Of a stretch of DNA of 64,000 bases, positions 44,922 to 54,831 are shown one piece after another. Position numbers and translations under genes: made by a program. The notes beneath the pieces are model-generated. The model ran no database searches. It saw only the letters and a list, made by a program, of their open reading frames with translations, and was not told the DNA's origin. Numbering within the stretch: position 1 is the first letter of the stretch; every line of letters starts with the position of its first letter. The stretch is from Endomicrobium sp. (lineage in GTDB: Bacteria > Elusimicrobiota > Endomicrobiia > Endomicrobiales > Endomicrobiaceae): positions 62,001 through 126,000 of the forward strand of contig JAITNH010000003.1 of NCBI GenBank assembly GCA_031290575.1. Direction: 5' to 3'.

Positions 44922-47900
44922 TCAGTTTATATAATGTAGTTTTACTGAATCTTTCGAACCAATTACTGCTTCAACTTCGTTTATAAACCTATCAGAACAA
45001 TCTGACAGATACTCAGTTTCAATAGAAAATTCCCCATGTAAAGAATCCTTTAAATCGAGATAAACCCTTGATTTACCTTTGTATATTTTAAAAATACCTT
45101 TTAAAGATTCACTTAAAGTATTACTATAGTTTGCAATTAAAAGTTTTATATGTATTTCACCACCATTAAGATCAGCATTGTTGCCGTTAAGATTAAGTTT
45201 TTTTTTAGCTTCATTAATGCTCATTAAATGATTTACTATTATTTCAGGTTGGCCTTGAGTGCCCATTAACCAACCATCAACAACAATGACATTGTTAAGA
45301 TCAAGATAGTTGTTAAATTTTTTAAAATTTTGTGGTAATAGTATCGCAGTTACACCACCATATAAATCCTCAATTATTAATCTTGCATAAATTTCTTTTT
45401 TTATTTTTGAAATAAGTTTTTTAACAGAAACTATCATACCTGCAATGCGAACAATTTGAGCCGTTTTAAAATCAACATTTTCTTTAGGCTCGGGGAGATT
45501 GTTGAGCCTATAATCAGAATAAGCAACAAGTTCTTCTCTTTTTGACGCTAACGGATGTCCCGAAAGATAAACGCCCAATACTTCTTTTTCATAATCTAAA
45601 GCTTCAAAAAAATCAAGTGGCTCTGTTTCTCGTAAGGATGATACATTTGTTAATATTTCTGGAGTATTAAAAAGAAAACCCTGGAGAGATTTTTTTTCTT
45701 TTTTTGTTTTTATAGCTTTATCGACAGACAAATCTATGTTTCGAAGTAAACTTGCTCTTATTTCAAGCTTGTTCTTACCAAATGCATCGAAAGCCCCTGC
45801 TTTTGAAAGATTTTCAAGGGCTTTTTTATTTGTTGATTTTAAATCTATCCTTTGTAAAAAATCATCCCAATTCGCAAATTTTGGTATTTTTTTATCAATG
45901 AGCCTTGCATGTTCTATAGATTCAGTTAAACTTTCTCCTACTGTTTTAATAGCAAGAAGCCCAAAACGTATATTTTTGTCTTCTATTTTAAATTTTCCAT
46001 CAGAATATTGCACATCAGGATTTAGTATTTTAATACCAAAAACAGAAGCCTCTCCTAAATACATTGAAAGTTTACTTTCTTCATTATCCTTTACAGTTGA
46101 ACGTCTAATTTCGCTATTAAGTAGTGCAGTCAAATATTCCAATGGATAATTCGCTTTTAAATATGCTGTCCTATAAGAAATTACACCATAAGCAGCAGAA
46201 TGCGATTTGTTGAAACCGTATCCACCAAAAGCCACAATATTATTAAATATTTTTACGGCAATTTTTTTATCAATACCATTTTTTTTAGCTCCATATATAA
46301 ATTTTTCCCTTTGTTTTTCAATAACTTCAGATTTTTTTTTACTCATTGCTTTACGCAAACTATCAGCCTCTCCAGGACTAAAACCCGCAATAACAACAGA
46401 CATCCTCATTACTTGCTCTTGATATAAAATAATCCCATAAGTGGTTTTTAATATGGGTTCCTGCATGAGGTGATCGTAAACAATTTTTATTTTACCATGT
46501 TTACGGTTCACAAAATCATCTAACATACCAGAACCTATAGGCCCTGGACGATATAAAGCAATTAAAGCTACTATGTCATCAATGCTGTTTGGTTTAAGTT
46601 TCTTTATAAGCTCTCTCATCCCCTTGCTTTCAAGTTGAAACACTCCCATTGTCTTGGCTTCGTCAAGTAATTTATAAGTTTTTTTATCATCCAAAGGTAT
46701 ATTATTTAATTTAAAATTCGGTATTTTTTTATGTATAAATTTAACACAATCATCAATAATAGTAAGGGTTCTTAAACCTAAAAAGTCAACTTTCAAGAGT
46801 CCAAGTTGTGGCAACACCATGCCGTCATATTGTGTTGTAACAATGTCTTTTGAGCCCTTTGCAAGCGGAGAATAATTTGTAATTTCCTCGTTTGCTATAA
46901 CCATACCTGCAGCGTGCACACCAGTATGTCTTTTTAATCCTTCAAGTTTTCGTGAAACTGTTATAAGTTTTGAAATTTTTTCATCCGTTTTAATAAGTTT
47001 TGATAACTCGCTTGAAGTTTCTAGGGCTGTGACAATACTCGCATTTTGTGGTATAAGTTTTGCAATATTATTTGATTCTGCAGGGGTAAACCCCATGACT
47101 CTTGCTACATCTTTTATAACAAGTCTTGCCTGCATTGATCCAAATGTTATAATTTGAGCACATTTTTCTGCGCCATATTTTTTTCGTACATACTCTATAA
47201 CTTTATCTCGCCCTGAATCTGCAAAATCTATATCTAAATCTGGCATTGAATGTCTGTCTGGATTTAAAAATCTTTCAAATAATAAATCGTATTTTAATGG
47301 GCAAATATCCGTTATACCTAAAACATACGCAACCATAGAACCTGCACCAGAACCTCTTCCCGGCCCTACTGGAATTCCGCTATCTCTTGCATATTTTATA
47401 AAATCTGCCACTATCAAAAAATAAGAAGCAAATCCCATCTTATTAATGACAACAAGCTCATGTTTCAATCTCTCTTTATGTTCCGATTTTGGCACACCAT
47501 ATCTTTCTAGGAGTCCTCGATAACAAAGCATTTCAAGATATGCCGAATCGGATTGATAATCTTTTGGTACTGGAAACTGTGGCAAAAGTAATTTATCCAT
47601 ATTGATTCTAACATCTATTTTTTCAGCAATTGACAAAGTATTTTTTATAGCCGTAGGAACATAAGAAAATGTCTTTACCATATCTTCAGCACTACGATAA
47701 TAAAAAAGATCTGAATTAAAACGCAGTCTTTTAGTATCATTAAGGGTTTTATTTGTTCCGATACAAAGCAAAATATCATGAATCTCAGAATCTTCTTTTC
47801 TTAAAAAATGACAGTCATTTGTTGCAACAAGCGGAATCGCAGTTTTTTTTGATAATTTAATAAGGCTTGGAATTATTTTTTGCTGATTTTCAAGACCATT

Positions 47901-48470
47901 ATCCATAATCTCTATATAGAAATTATCTTTTCCGAAAATGTCAGAATACTCTATTGCTACAGTTTGTGCTTTTTCGATATTTCCCTTAACCAAAGCAGAT
48001 GCAACTTCGCCAGCGAGACAGCCGGAAAGTGCAATTATGCCCTTACTATACTTTCTCAAAACCTCTCTATCAACACGTGGCTTATAATAAAACCCCTCTG
48101 TAAATCCTATACTTACTATACGCATAAGATTTTGATATCCTTCAAAATCCTTAGCAAGAAGTGTTAAATGATTATAATTGCCGCCATCTTCAGCCGTTCT
48201 ATCAATATATTTATCAAATCGTGATTTTAAGGCAACATATATTTCGCAACCTATTATCGGTTTTATCTCACTTTGTTTTGCAGCCCAATAAAACTCTACA
48301 GCACCATACATATTACCATGATCTGTAATGGCAAGCGCTTGCATTCTATACTTCTTAGCTATTAGATAAAATAGCTCACCTGGATTTCCTTTCTCATCTG
48401 TAAGCCTACAAGCACCATCAAGAAGAGAATACTCCGTATGATTATGTAAATGTATAAATTCTGCTGTCAT
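44922..48470 (-). CDS. dnaE: DNA polymerase III alpha subunit
   Basis: The replicative polymerase catalytic subunit (1182 residues, DnaE1 type). The N-terminal PHP domain keeps its metal ligands (HLHNHTEYSLLDG, AITDHGNMYGAVEF, IGCEIYV, ATNDCHF), so it may retain proofreading. The palm has PDLDIDFADSGR and the finger region GGYGFNKSHSAAYGVISY; a C-terminal OB fold (VRIAGMIVSVKKL) and a weak tail domain follow. AGGTG lies nine bases before the ATG. No truncation is visible. Confidence 0.97.
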   Translation of the reverse strand: MTAEFIHLHNHTEYSLLDGACRLTDEKGNPGELFYLIAKKYRMQALAITDHGNMYGAVEFYWAAKQSEIKPIIGCEIYVALKSRFDKYIDRTAEDGGNYNHLTLLAKDFEGYQNLMRIVSIGFTEGFYYKPRVDREVLRKYSKGIIALSGCLAGEVASALVKGNIEKAQTVAIEYSDIFGKDNFYIEIMDNGLENQQKIIPSLIKLSKKTAIPLVATNDCHFLRKEDSEIHDILLCIGTNKTLNDTKRLRFNSDLFYYRSAEDMVKTFSYVPTAIKNTLSIAEKIDVRINMDKLLLPQFPVPKDYQSDSAYLEMLCYRGLLERYGVPKSEHKERLKHELVVINKMGFASYFLIVADFIKYARDSGIPVGPGRGSGAGSMVAYVLGITDICPLKYDLLFERFLNPDRHSMPDLDIDFADSGRDKVIEYVRKKYGAEKCAQIITFGSMQARLVIKDVARVMGFTPAESNNIAKLIPQNASIVTALETSSELSKLIKTDEKISKLITVSRKLEGLKRHTGVHAAGMVIANEEITNYSPLAKGSKDIVTTQYDGMVLPQLGLLKVDFLGLRTLTIIDDCVKFIHKKIPNFKLNNIPLDDKKTYKLLDEAKTMGVFQLESKGMRELIKKLKPNSIDDIVALIALYRPGPIGSGMLDDFVNRKHGKIKIVYDHLMQEPILKTTYGIILYQEQVMRMSVVIAGFSPGEADSLRKAMSKKKSEVIEKQREKFIYGAKKNGIDKKIAVKIFNNIVAFGGYGFNKSHSAAYGVISYRTAYLKANYPLEYLTALLNSEIRRSTVKDNEESKLSMYLGEASVFGIKILNPDVQYSDGKFKIEDKNIRFGLLAIKTVGESLTESIEHARLIDKKIPKFANWDDFLQRIDLKSTNKKALENLSKAGAFDAFGKNKLEIRASLLRNIDLSVDKAIKTKKEKKSLQGFLFNTPEILTNVSSLRETEPLDFFEALDYEKEVLGVYLSGHPLASKREELVAYSDYRLNNLPEPKENVDFKTAQIVRIAGMIVSVKKLISKIKKEIYARLIIEDLYGGVTAILLPQNFKKFNNYLDLNNVIVVDGWLMGTQGQPEIIVNHLMSINEAKKKLNLNGNNADLNGGEIHIKLLIANYSNTLSESLKGIFKIYKGKSRVYLDLKDSLHGEFSIETEYLSDCSDRFINEVEAVIGSKDSVKLHYIN

Positions 48471-49559
48471 AATAAAAACACCTATTTCTAAATATTCATT
48501 GATTAACTAAAAATCACAACATACACAATACACATCTTGCATTGTATTTATGTAACACTTTAAAAAAATTACCTGCAAATAAATCCCAACAACACTTATG
48601 CCAAGACAAATTTACATATCTTTATTAAAATAACTAAATTTCGATCTTGACACTTGATATCAATTACTAATTTTATTACGGTACATATGTTGCCGCACTA
48701 TTTTAGTATTTATAAAAATATTTGTAAATTCCTCTTATAAGATAGATGATAGACAATAATCCAAAGAAATAATATTAAAAAAACAACACTATAAAGTAAA
48801 ATAAATACTAACTACATAATGACAAACAAACCAACAACATAACATCCAAAACATGCATTTTTTTAAAAATAACATTTCAACCATAGTTTTACACAAATAT
48901 TATAACTCATGATGAAACAAAATCATCAAAACTTAACTCATTAACAATTATTGTTTTTTACTCTAGCAAATAAAAAAAACTACATTAATATAATTTCAAT
49001 TTCAGAAGTATTCATGTAGCACAAATTTATATTGACATAAACAAACACCACATAGTATAAAAGACAACTTATGTCCAAGATGTGCGAAAGTTGTTAAATG
49101 TATAGCAAGATTTCTTTAAACGCTTTTGTAGCTACAAGTATAATCTCATGCCTATCTAAAATATAATAAGTTTTCACTTCCTGTTCAATGAATTTAACAA
49201 ATTCTTCCGCATAACATGGCATAATTTTTAAAATATTCCAATAATTAATTGAGATTGTATTGTAATAATTTGTTGTTAAAATTATAAAAATCATCAACAC
49301 AATAAGCTATTGTGCCATCACAATACGCTTCGCAAAAACAGATATGGTTTGCGAGCATTTTCTTTACAATACATATTCGTTTTTTTTATATAAATTATTA
49401 TAATTTTTTAATTCGCATCTTTTAATTTAGTATTGCAACATTAAATTTTATTATTTGCTATATTACGAATTGTGCATTTAAAAATGTAAATGCATAGGTA
49501 TGGTAAAATGTTGTTTCCCAATTTAGTCTCGTAAATTTTAAGATATTAAATGTTTATAT
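48471..49559. other. 1.1-kb spacer between divergent dnaE and DUF116 genes
   Basis: No convincing gene. A 68-codon minus-strand frame (49094-49300) lacks an SD and any known motif. The left half is strongly C-rich over G on the plus strand (12 C versus 2 G in 48781-48840), like the minus-strand gene regions, so it is not the skew switch. Probably contains divergent promoters and gene debris. Confidence 0.45.
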
Positions 49560-50075
49560 ATGATAAACTGTGCTGAAAGACAAAATAAGATTATGACAAT
49601 GAAATTATGCAAGTTTTCACAAAGAAATGAAGAAGAAATCCATAAGATTTTCACAAATAGACAAAACAAAATTTATGCAAAAAAATTCGCCTCTACCCAA
49701 TTTAACAAGCGCATAGTTTTTGTTCCTCACTGTATGAGAAATATTAATGCTTGTATTGCAATAGAAAAAGATGGTTATTATATTTGTGTTGAATGCGGGA
49801 AATGCAAAATAGGCGATATAAGCGGACTTATGAGAGAATTGCATTATAGTGCTTTATATATTGCAAAGGGTGGTAGGAGTGTTGAGAAAATTATTAAAGA
49901 TCAGAAACCTGAAGCCGTAGTAGGTATTGCCTGTTTTTTTGAGGGAGATCAGGCGTTTAGAACTCTAAAAGAAAAAAGAATAGTAATGCAGTTTGTGCCT
50001 CTTACAAAGGATGGATGTACGGCTACAGATATAAATTTAAAAGAGGCAGTAAAAGTATTAAGATGCACTATTTGA
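49560..50075 (+). CDS. DUF116 family cysteine-rich protein
   Basis: A 171-residue protein matching the DUF116 pattern: VFVPHCMRNINACIAIEKDGY, CVECGKCKIGDISGLMRE, YIAKGGRSVEKII, AVVGIACFFEG and VPLTKDGCTATDINL. The conserved cysteines suggest metal or Fe-S binding; no activity is established. Possible starts are ATGs at 49560, 49593 and 49599, none with a clear SD; I keep the longest. It is the first plus-strand gene right of dnaE and lies 187 bp before deaD. Confidence 0.85.
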   Translation: MINCAERQNKIMTMKLCKFSQRNEEEIHKIFTNRQNKIYAKKFASTQFNKRIVFVPHCMRNINACIAIEKDGYYICVECGKCKIGDISGLMRELHYSALYIAKGGRSVEKIIKDQKPEAVVGIACFFEGDQAFRTLKEKRIVMQFVPLTKDGCTATDINLKEAVKVLRCTI

Positions 50076-50262
50076 TAATTACCAATAAAATTTGTTTATC
50101 TTGTATAATCGCAATATCTATAATACCAAGAACATCATTGTTAACATAGCTTTGATAATGATACAAGAAAATTGGTGTAATGCTACAATAAATGCTAAAC
50201 TAATAATTACAATTATATATCAAACTATCTTAAAAATAGCCATAAAAGGAAGATGGGAAATA

Positions 50263-51939
50263 ATGACAACATTAAAATTTAATGAGTTGAACTTATCGAA
50301 CGAAATAATTAAAGCAATTGAAGATTTAGGATTTGAAGAAGCAACACCTATTCAAAGTCTTTCTATACCAAAAATGATGTCAGGTATAGATATCATTGGA
50401 CAAGCACAAACAGGCACTGGAAAAACAGCAGCTTTTGGTATTCCAGTTCTAGAAAAAGTTGACATCAAAAATAAAAATGTACAAACGATAATTTTATGCC
50501 CTACAAGAGAACTTGCAATACAAGTTGCAGAAGAGCTAAAGCTTTTCTCAAAATATAAAAAAGGCATTAACATAGTTCCTGTCTATGGTGGCCAAACTAT
50601 ACAAAGGCAAATTATAGCACTTCATAAAGGTGCACAAATTGTTATAGGAACACCAGGAAGAGTTATAGATCACTTAGAACGAAAGACTTTGAAACTTGAT
50701 AGCACCTCGACTGTAATTTTAGATGAGGCCGATGAAATGCTTGACATGGGCTTTAGAGATGATATAGAACTGATTCTTAAAAGTATGCCAGAAGAAAGAC
50801 AAACTGTTTTTTTCTCAGCTACAATGCCAAAAGAATTTTTGTTTCTTACAAAGAAATATCAATGTCATCCGGAAACCATAAAAGTTGTAAGCGAAAAGCT
50901 AACTGTCCCACTTACTGAGCAATATTATTTTGACGTAAGGGAATATCAAAAACTCGAAGCACTTACAAGATGTCTTGATATGTACGATCCAAAACTTTCA
51001 ATTGTTTTTTGTAACACAAAAAGAAAAGTTGATGAAGTTACATCTTCTCTTCAAACAAGAGGATATGCTGCTGATGCAATTCATGGTGATATGAATCAAT
51101 CTCAAAGAGACAGAGTGATGTCCAAATTTAGGAGTGGCTCTATAGAACTTCTTATAGCTACTGATGTGGCGGCACGAGGTATCGATGTTAGTGATATAGA
51201 TGTGGTTTTTAATTATGATGTTCCTAAGGACGACGAAGATTATGTGCACAGAATTGGAAGGACAGGAAGGGCAGGAAAAACAGGCAAAGCATTCAGCTTT
51301 ATTTCAGGAAAAGATATTTACAAGCTAAGAGACATTCAAAGATATACTAAAGCAAAGATAAAAAGAATACACGTTCCGTCTCTTACGGATGTTGAAAATA
51401 CAAAAGTAACAATAATGCTAGACAAAATAAGAGAAGTCTTGAAAGGTAAAAACCTGGAAAAATATACAAGAATAGCAGAATCTTTAATTTCAGACGAAAG
51501 CACTTCTTTAGATGTTGCTGCTGCTCTTTTAAGAATGATGTTTGTTTCAGAAAAAAGAGAACAAAAGCAAAAATCTGATGTTTTTGAAAATACATTAAAT
51601 AATAAATGTTTTCTTAATAAAAACATTAAGGATCATGACATGGCAAAATTATTTATTAATATAGGCAAAAAAGATAATATAAAGGTCGGTGATTTTGTAG
51701 GGGCCATCACTGGTGAAACAGGCATGGATGGCAATTTAATAGGCGACATCAAAATTTTGGACAGCTTCTCCTTTGTAAATGTCCCTAAAAAACATGTTGA
51801 AAATATAATTAATGCTTTGCTATCCAGTAATATTAAAGGAAAACGAGTGTTTGTTGAACTTGCAAAAAGCAACACTAATTCTCAAAACAGAGAAAAAAGA
51901 TGCTTAAGTTTTAAGAGTCTTCCAAAACATACAAAATAG
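50263..51939 (+). CDS. deaD: DEAD-box RNA helicase with DbpA-type RNA-binding domain
   Basis: A DeaD/CsdA-like ATP-dependent RNA helicase for ribosome assembly and mRNA turnover. Q motif FEEATPIQ, I AQTGTGKTAAF, Ia PTRELAIQ, Ib GTPGR, II DEADEML, III SAT, V ATDVAARGIDV and VI HRIGRTGRAG are intact. The C-terminus (residues ~460-540) has a DbpA-type RNA-binding domain (LFINIGKKDNIKVGDFVGAI, GDIKILDSFSFVNVP). The frame opens at 50092, but I choose the ATG at 50263 with AAAGGAAGATGGGAAA upstream, giving 558 residues. Confidence 0.94.
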   Translation: MTTLKFNELNLSNEIIKAIEDLGFEEATPIQSLSIPKMMSGIDIIGQAQTGTGKTAAFGIPVLEKVDIKNKNVQTIILCPTRELAIQVAEELKLFSKYKKGINIVPVYGGQTIQRQIIALHKGAQIVIGTPGRVIDHLERKTLKLDSTSTVILDEADEMLDMGFRDDIELILKSMPEERQTVFFSATMPKEFLFLTKKYQCHPETIKVVSEKLTVPLTEQYYFDVREYQKLEALTRCLDMYDPKLSIVFCNTKRKVDEVTSSLQTRGYAADAIHGDMNQSQRDRVMSKFRSGSIELLIATDVAARGIDVSDIDVVFNYDVPKDDEDYVHRIGRTGRAGKTGKAFSFISGKDIYKLRDIQRYTKAKIKRIHVPSLTDVENTKVTIMLDKIREVLKGKNLEKYTRIAESLISDESTSLDVAAALLRMMFVSEKREQKQKSDVFENTLNNKCFLNKNIKDHDMAKLFINIGKKDNIKVGDFVGAITGETGMDGNLIGDIKILDSFSFVNVPKKHVENIINALLSSNIKGKRVFVELAKSNTNSQNREKRCLSFKSLPKHTK

Positions 51940-51949
51940 GATTTGTTAT

Positions 51950-52174
51950 ATGCCATTATTTGAATTTATATGCAAGAAATGTAATGAAAACTTTGAGAAA
52001 CTTGTTTTTTCTGGAGAAATTGTAAATTGTCCTAAATGTGGAAATATTAAAATCGTAAAACAGTTTTCAAGATTTGTGACAGGAATATCTTCTCCAAAAT
52101 GTTGTGATATCATAGATTCACAACAAAAAATATTAGAACAAGAGCATAAATGCTGTAAGAATTGTCGTCATTAA
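51950..52174 (+). CDS. FmdB-type zinc-ribbon protein
   Basis: A 74-residue protein starting MPLFEFICKKCNENFEKLV with CxxC at residues 8-11 and a second pair in NCPKCGN, the FmdB-family zinc ribbon (putative regulatory). The C-terminus adds further cysteines (KCCDII, KCCKNCRH). AGGATTTGT precedes the ATG. It starts 10 bp after deaD, so it is co-transcribed; the role is unknown. Confidence 0.85.
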   Translation: MPLFEFICKKCNENFEKLVFSGEIVNCPKCGNIKIVKQFSRFVTGISSPKCCDIIDSQQKILEQEHKCCKNCRH

Positions 52175-52369
52175 TGAACCAAACAAGATGGCAAAGATTA
52201 TTATTAAAATAAAATTAATATTATTTTTTTTAGTTAATGCTTTGTTGTTGTTTTTTGTTTGCTTATGTTGTTATTTACTAAAAATAATAAATATCGTCAA
52301 GCAACAAAAAATTTATATCTGCTGTACGGCAATATGTTTTTGTAACACGATTTAATTCCCTCTTTCTAT

Positions 52370-53749
52370 ATGAATTATTTAAATGATGATACCATTGCTG
52401 CATTGTCTACAGCTACCGGGGAATCTGCACTTGCAGTTATTCGTTTGTCAGGAGAAAATGCATTCCAGATTGTAAACAAAATATTTCAAACTAAATCTAA
52501 ACCTCAACAACAAGTTAAATATGGATATATTATAGATAAAGCAGAAAAAAAAGATGAGGTTCTCTGTACTTTTTTTAAAGCACCTCGTACATATACAGGA
52601 GAAAACCTGGTTGAAATATCGTTGCATGGAAATCCGGTAATAATAAACGAAACTTTAAACCTTTTATATAAAAACGGTGCAAGACCAGCAAATCCAGGTG
52701 AATTTACTTACAGAGCTTTTTTAAATGGCAAAAAAGACCTTGCAGAGGCAGAGGCCATATGTAATTTAATTGCAAGCAAAACAGTGACATCTGCAAAAGT
52801 CGCATTAAATAATATTAGCGGATATTTTTCGCAAAAAATCAAAAATATTAGAGATTCTGTTACAAATCTTATTGCTTTTATAGAAGCCAATTTAGATCAT
52901 CCTGAAGAAAATGTAATTTTTTTATCTCATGATAAAAAAATTACATTGCTTGATTCTTGCATACATGATGTTCAAAAACTCTTAGCCTCTTACAAAACAG
53001 GTAAATTTTTACAAAGTGGCATAAAGGTAGCAATTATAGGCAAACCAAATACTGGAAAATCATCACTATTTAATGCTATTTTAGGTAGAAACAAAGCAAT
53101 TGTCACAAATATTGCGGGCACAACAACAGATACCATCGAAGAAAGCGTGATTTACAATGGCGTTCAGCTTATAATTAAAGACACGGCTGGCATTAGAAAA
53201 CGCACTAAAAATTCAATAGAAGTTTTAGGTCATAAAAAAACCAAAGAAGCCATTGAAACATCGGACACATTAATCTGGCTCTTTGATGCTTCTTGCCAAT
53301 TAGATAAAAATGATATAAAAATTTACAACTTGTTAAAAAAATTAAAATTGAACATACCAATAATATGCATCATAAATAAAATTGATTTGCCTGTTAAATT
53401 ATTGTTCGAAACAAGTTTAAACCTTAGACTTTTGTTTTCTGCTATTATAAAAATTTCTGTAAAAACCGAGATTGGCATTTGTGATTTGTTAAATGAAATT
53501 ACAAAAATAACAAATACAGATGCTCAAAATAACTACTTAATGATAAATTCACGTCATTTTGCGTTGTTACAGAATGTTTTAGATGCTCTTATTAAAACAA
53601 AAACATTAATTACAACAGAAGATAATAATGATGAAATTGTTTGTTTTGAAGCAACACAGGCACAAACGGCCCTAAATGAAATTTTAGGCATTAATATTAA
53701 GCAAGAAATTTTAGATACAATTTTTTCAACATTTTGCATAGGAAAATAA
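52370..53749 (+). CDS. mnmE: tRNA uridine-5-carboxymethylaminomethyl modification GTPase
   Basis: MnmE with MnmG modifies U34 of tRNAs. The 459-residue protein begins DDTIAALSTATGESALAVIRLSG (tetrahydrofolate-binding N-terminal domain); the GTPase domain has GKPNTGKSSLFNAI, TTDTIEE, DTAGIRKR and NKID, and the essential C-terminal FCIGK cysteine motif is present. No SD is visible before the ATG at 52370. MnmG is not adjacent. Confidence 0.96.
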   Translation: MNYLNDDTIAALSTATGESALAVIRLSGENAFQIVNKIFQTKSKPQQQVKYGYIIDKAEKKDEVLCTFFKAPRTYTGENLVEISLHGNPVIINETLNLLYKNGARPANPGEFTYRAFLNGKKDLAEAEAICNLIASKTVTSAKVALNNISGYFSQKIKNIRDSVTNLIAFIEANLDHPEENVIFLSHDKKITLLDSCIHDVQKLLASYKTGKFLQSGIKVAIIGKPNTGKSSLFNAILGRNKAIVTNIAGTTTDTIEESVIYNGVQLIIKDTAGIRKRTKNSIEVLGHKKTKEAIETSDTLIWLFDASCQLDKNDIKIYNLLKKLKLNIPIICIINKIDLPVKLLFETSLNLRLLFSAIIKISVKTEIGICDLLNEITKITNTDAQNNYLMINSRHFALLQNVLDALIKTKTLITTEDNNDEIVCFEATQAQTALNEILGINIKQEILDTIFSTFCIGK

Positions 53750-53966
53750 TTTATTACCATATTTCTTTATATCAATGAAAACATATACAAAAAAATTATC
53801 TTTCAATGAACAACGTGTAAAGAATAATAGTCTACTCGATTTTATATAAAAGCCTATAAGCCTCGTTTTTTTTGAAATGTTAATTATCAAAGTAAGTCAT
53901 TGTAACACGAGTCTATTGATTGTCAAACTTTATTCTAAATATTTTAGCTAACAAAAACAAGTAAAT

Positions 53967-54746
53967 ATGAGACAGAAATACGGACAAAATTTTTTAATCG
54001 ATAATAATATAGCAAATAATATTGTTAAACTTGCTAACTTGGAAAAAGATGATCAAGTATTAGAAATTGGACCAGGAAAAGGTATTTTGACAAAAATTAT
54101 ACAGCCACAAGTTAAGCGTATTATTGCAGTTGAAATAGACAATAATTTATTTAAGCAATTATTTCATTATTTTTCTTGTTTTAACATTAAAAATATTGAT
54201 ATAATAAACGCGGATTTTCTTAAATTTAATATTCCGAATATAAAATTTAAAGTTATTTCTACTCTACCGTATAATATTGGTACTGCGATAATTCAAAAAA
54301 TACTGCCTCTAAAAAATTGGAGCACTGCTGTTTTTGTACTTCAAAAAGAAGTTGCCCAAAGGCTTGTAGCTAGCTACGGCAATAAAAACTATGGCTATAT
54401 CTCAATATTTACATCATATTATGCAAATTCTGTAATTTTATTTAATGTTTCACCGAGATGTTTTAATCCACCACCAAAAGTTTTTTCTTCAGTTATTAAA
54501 CTTACAAATAAATTTTCTTTACAACCTGATTCTACTTTTTTTAATTTTATAAAACATATTTTCACAATGCGCAGAAAAACAATTTTAAATTGCATCACTT
54601 CTTTTAAAAATTTAAAAAAAGTACATATTGCACGCATTATGAATAACTTACAATTAGATCCATTTTCAAGACCTGACGAGCTCTCGCCTGATGATTTTTT
54701 ACGTTTGACAAATGAAATAAAAAAACATACAATTTATCGAGTATAA
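53967..54746 (+). CDS. rsmA: 16S rRNA (A1518/A1519) dimethyltransferase
   Basis: RsmA (KsgA) dimethylates two adenines in 16S helix 45. The 259-residue Rossmann methyltransferase has KYGQNFLIDNNIANNIV, VLEIGPGKGILT, VEID and a C-terminal domain (MRRKTILNCI, RPDELSPDDF). The catalytic NLPY motif reads STLPYNIGT here: Thr99 replaces the expected Asn. This may reduce or abolish activity (see findings). It lies 85 bp before dnaA. Confidence 0.93.
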   Translation: MRQKYGQNFLIDNNIANNIVKLANLEKDDQVLEIGPGKGILTKIIQPQVKRIIAVEIDNNLFKQLFHYFSCFNIKNIDIINADFLKFNIPNIKFKVISTLPYNIGTAIIQKILPLKNWSTAVFVLQKEVAQRLVASYGNKNYGYISIFTSYYANSVILFNVSPRCFNPPPKVFSSVIKLTNKFSLQPDSTFFNFIKHIFTMRRKTILNCITSFKNLKKVHIARIMNNLQLDPFSRPDELSPDDFLRLTNEIKKHTIYRV

Positions 54747-54810
54747 AAAACATCTTTATTCTAATAAAATTGCCTGTTCTGCAGATAGTTGTAAATATAT
54801 TATTAACATA

Positions 54811-54830
54811 TGTGGATAACTTGGGGATAA
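54811..54830 (+). promoter_or_regulatory. Two DnaA boxes immediately upstream of dnaA
   Basis: TGTGGATAA (54811-54819) is the exact complement of the consensus TTATCCACA, and TGGGGATAA (54822-54830) differs at one base. They sit directly before the dnaA ATG and overlap its SD (GGGGAT), suggesting autoregulation of dnaA by DnaA. Regulation is inference. Confidence 0.8.
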
Positions 54831-54831
54831 C

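Noticed and set aside
49094-49300. 68-residue minus-strand frame between dnaE and DUF116
   Set aside because: No SD, no motif, isolated in AT-rich DNA; could be a relic but is not supportable as a gene.
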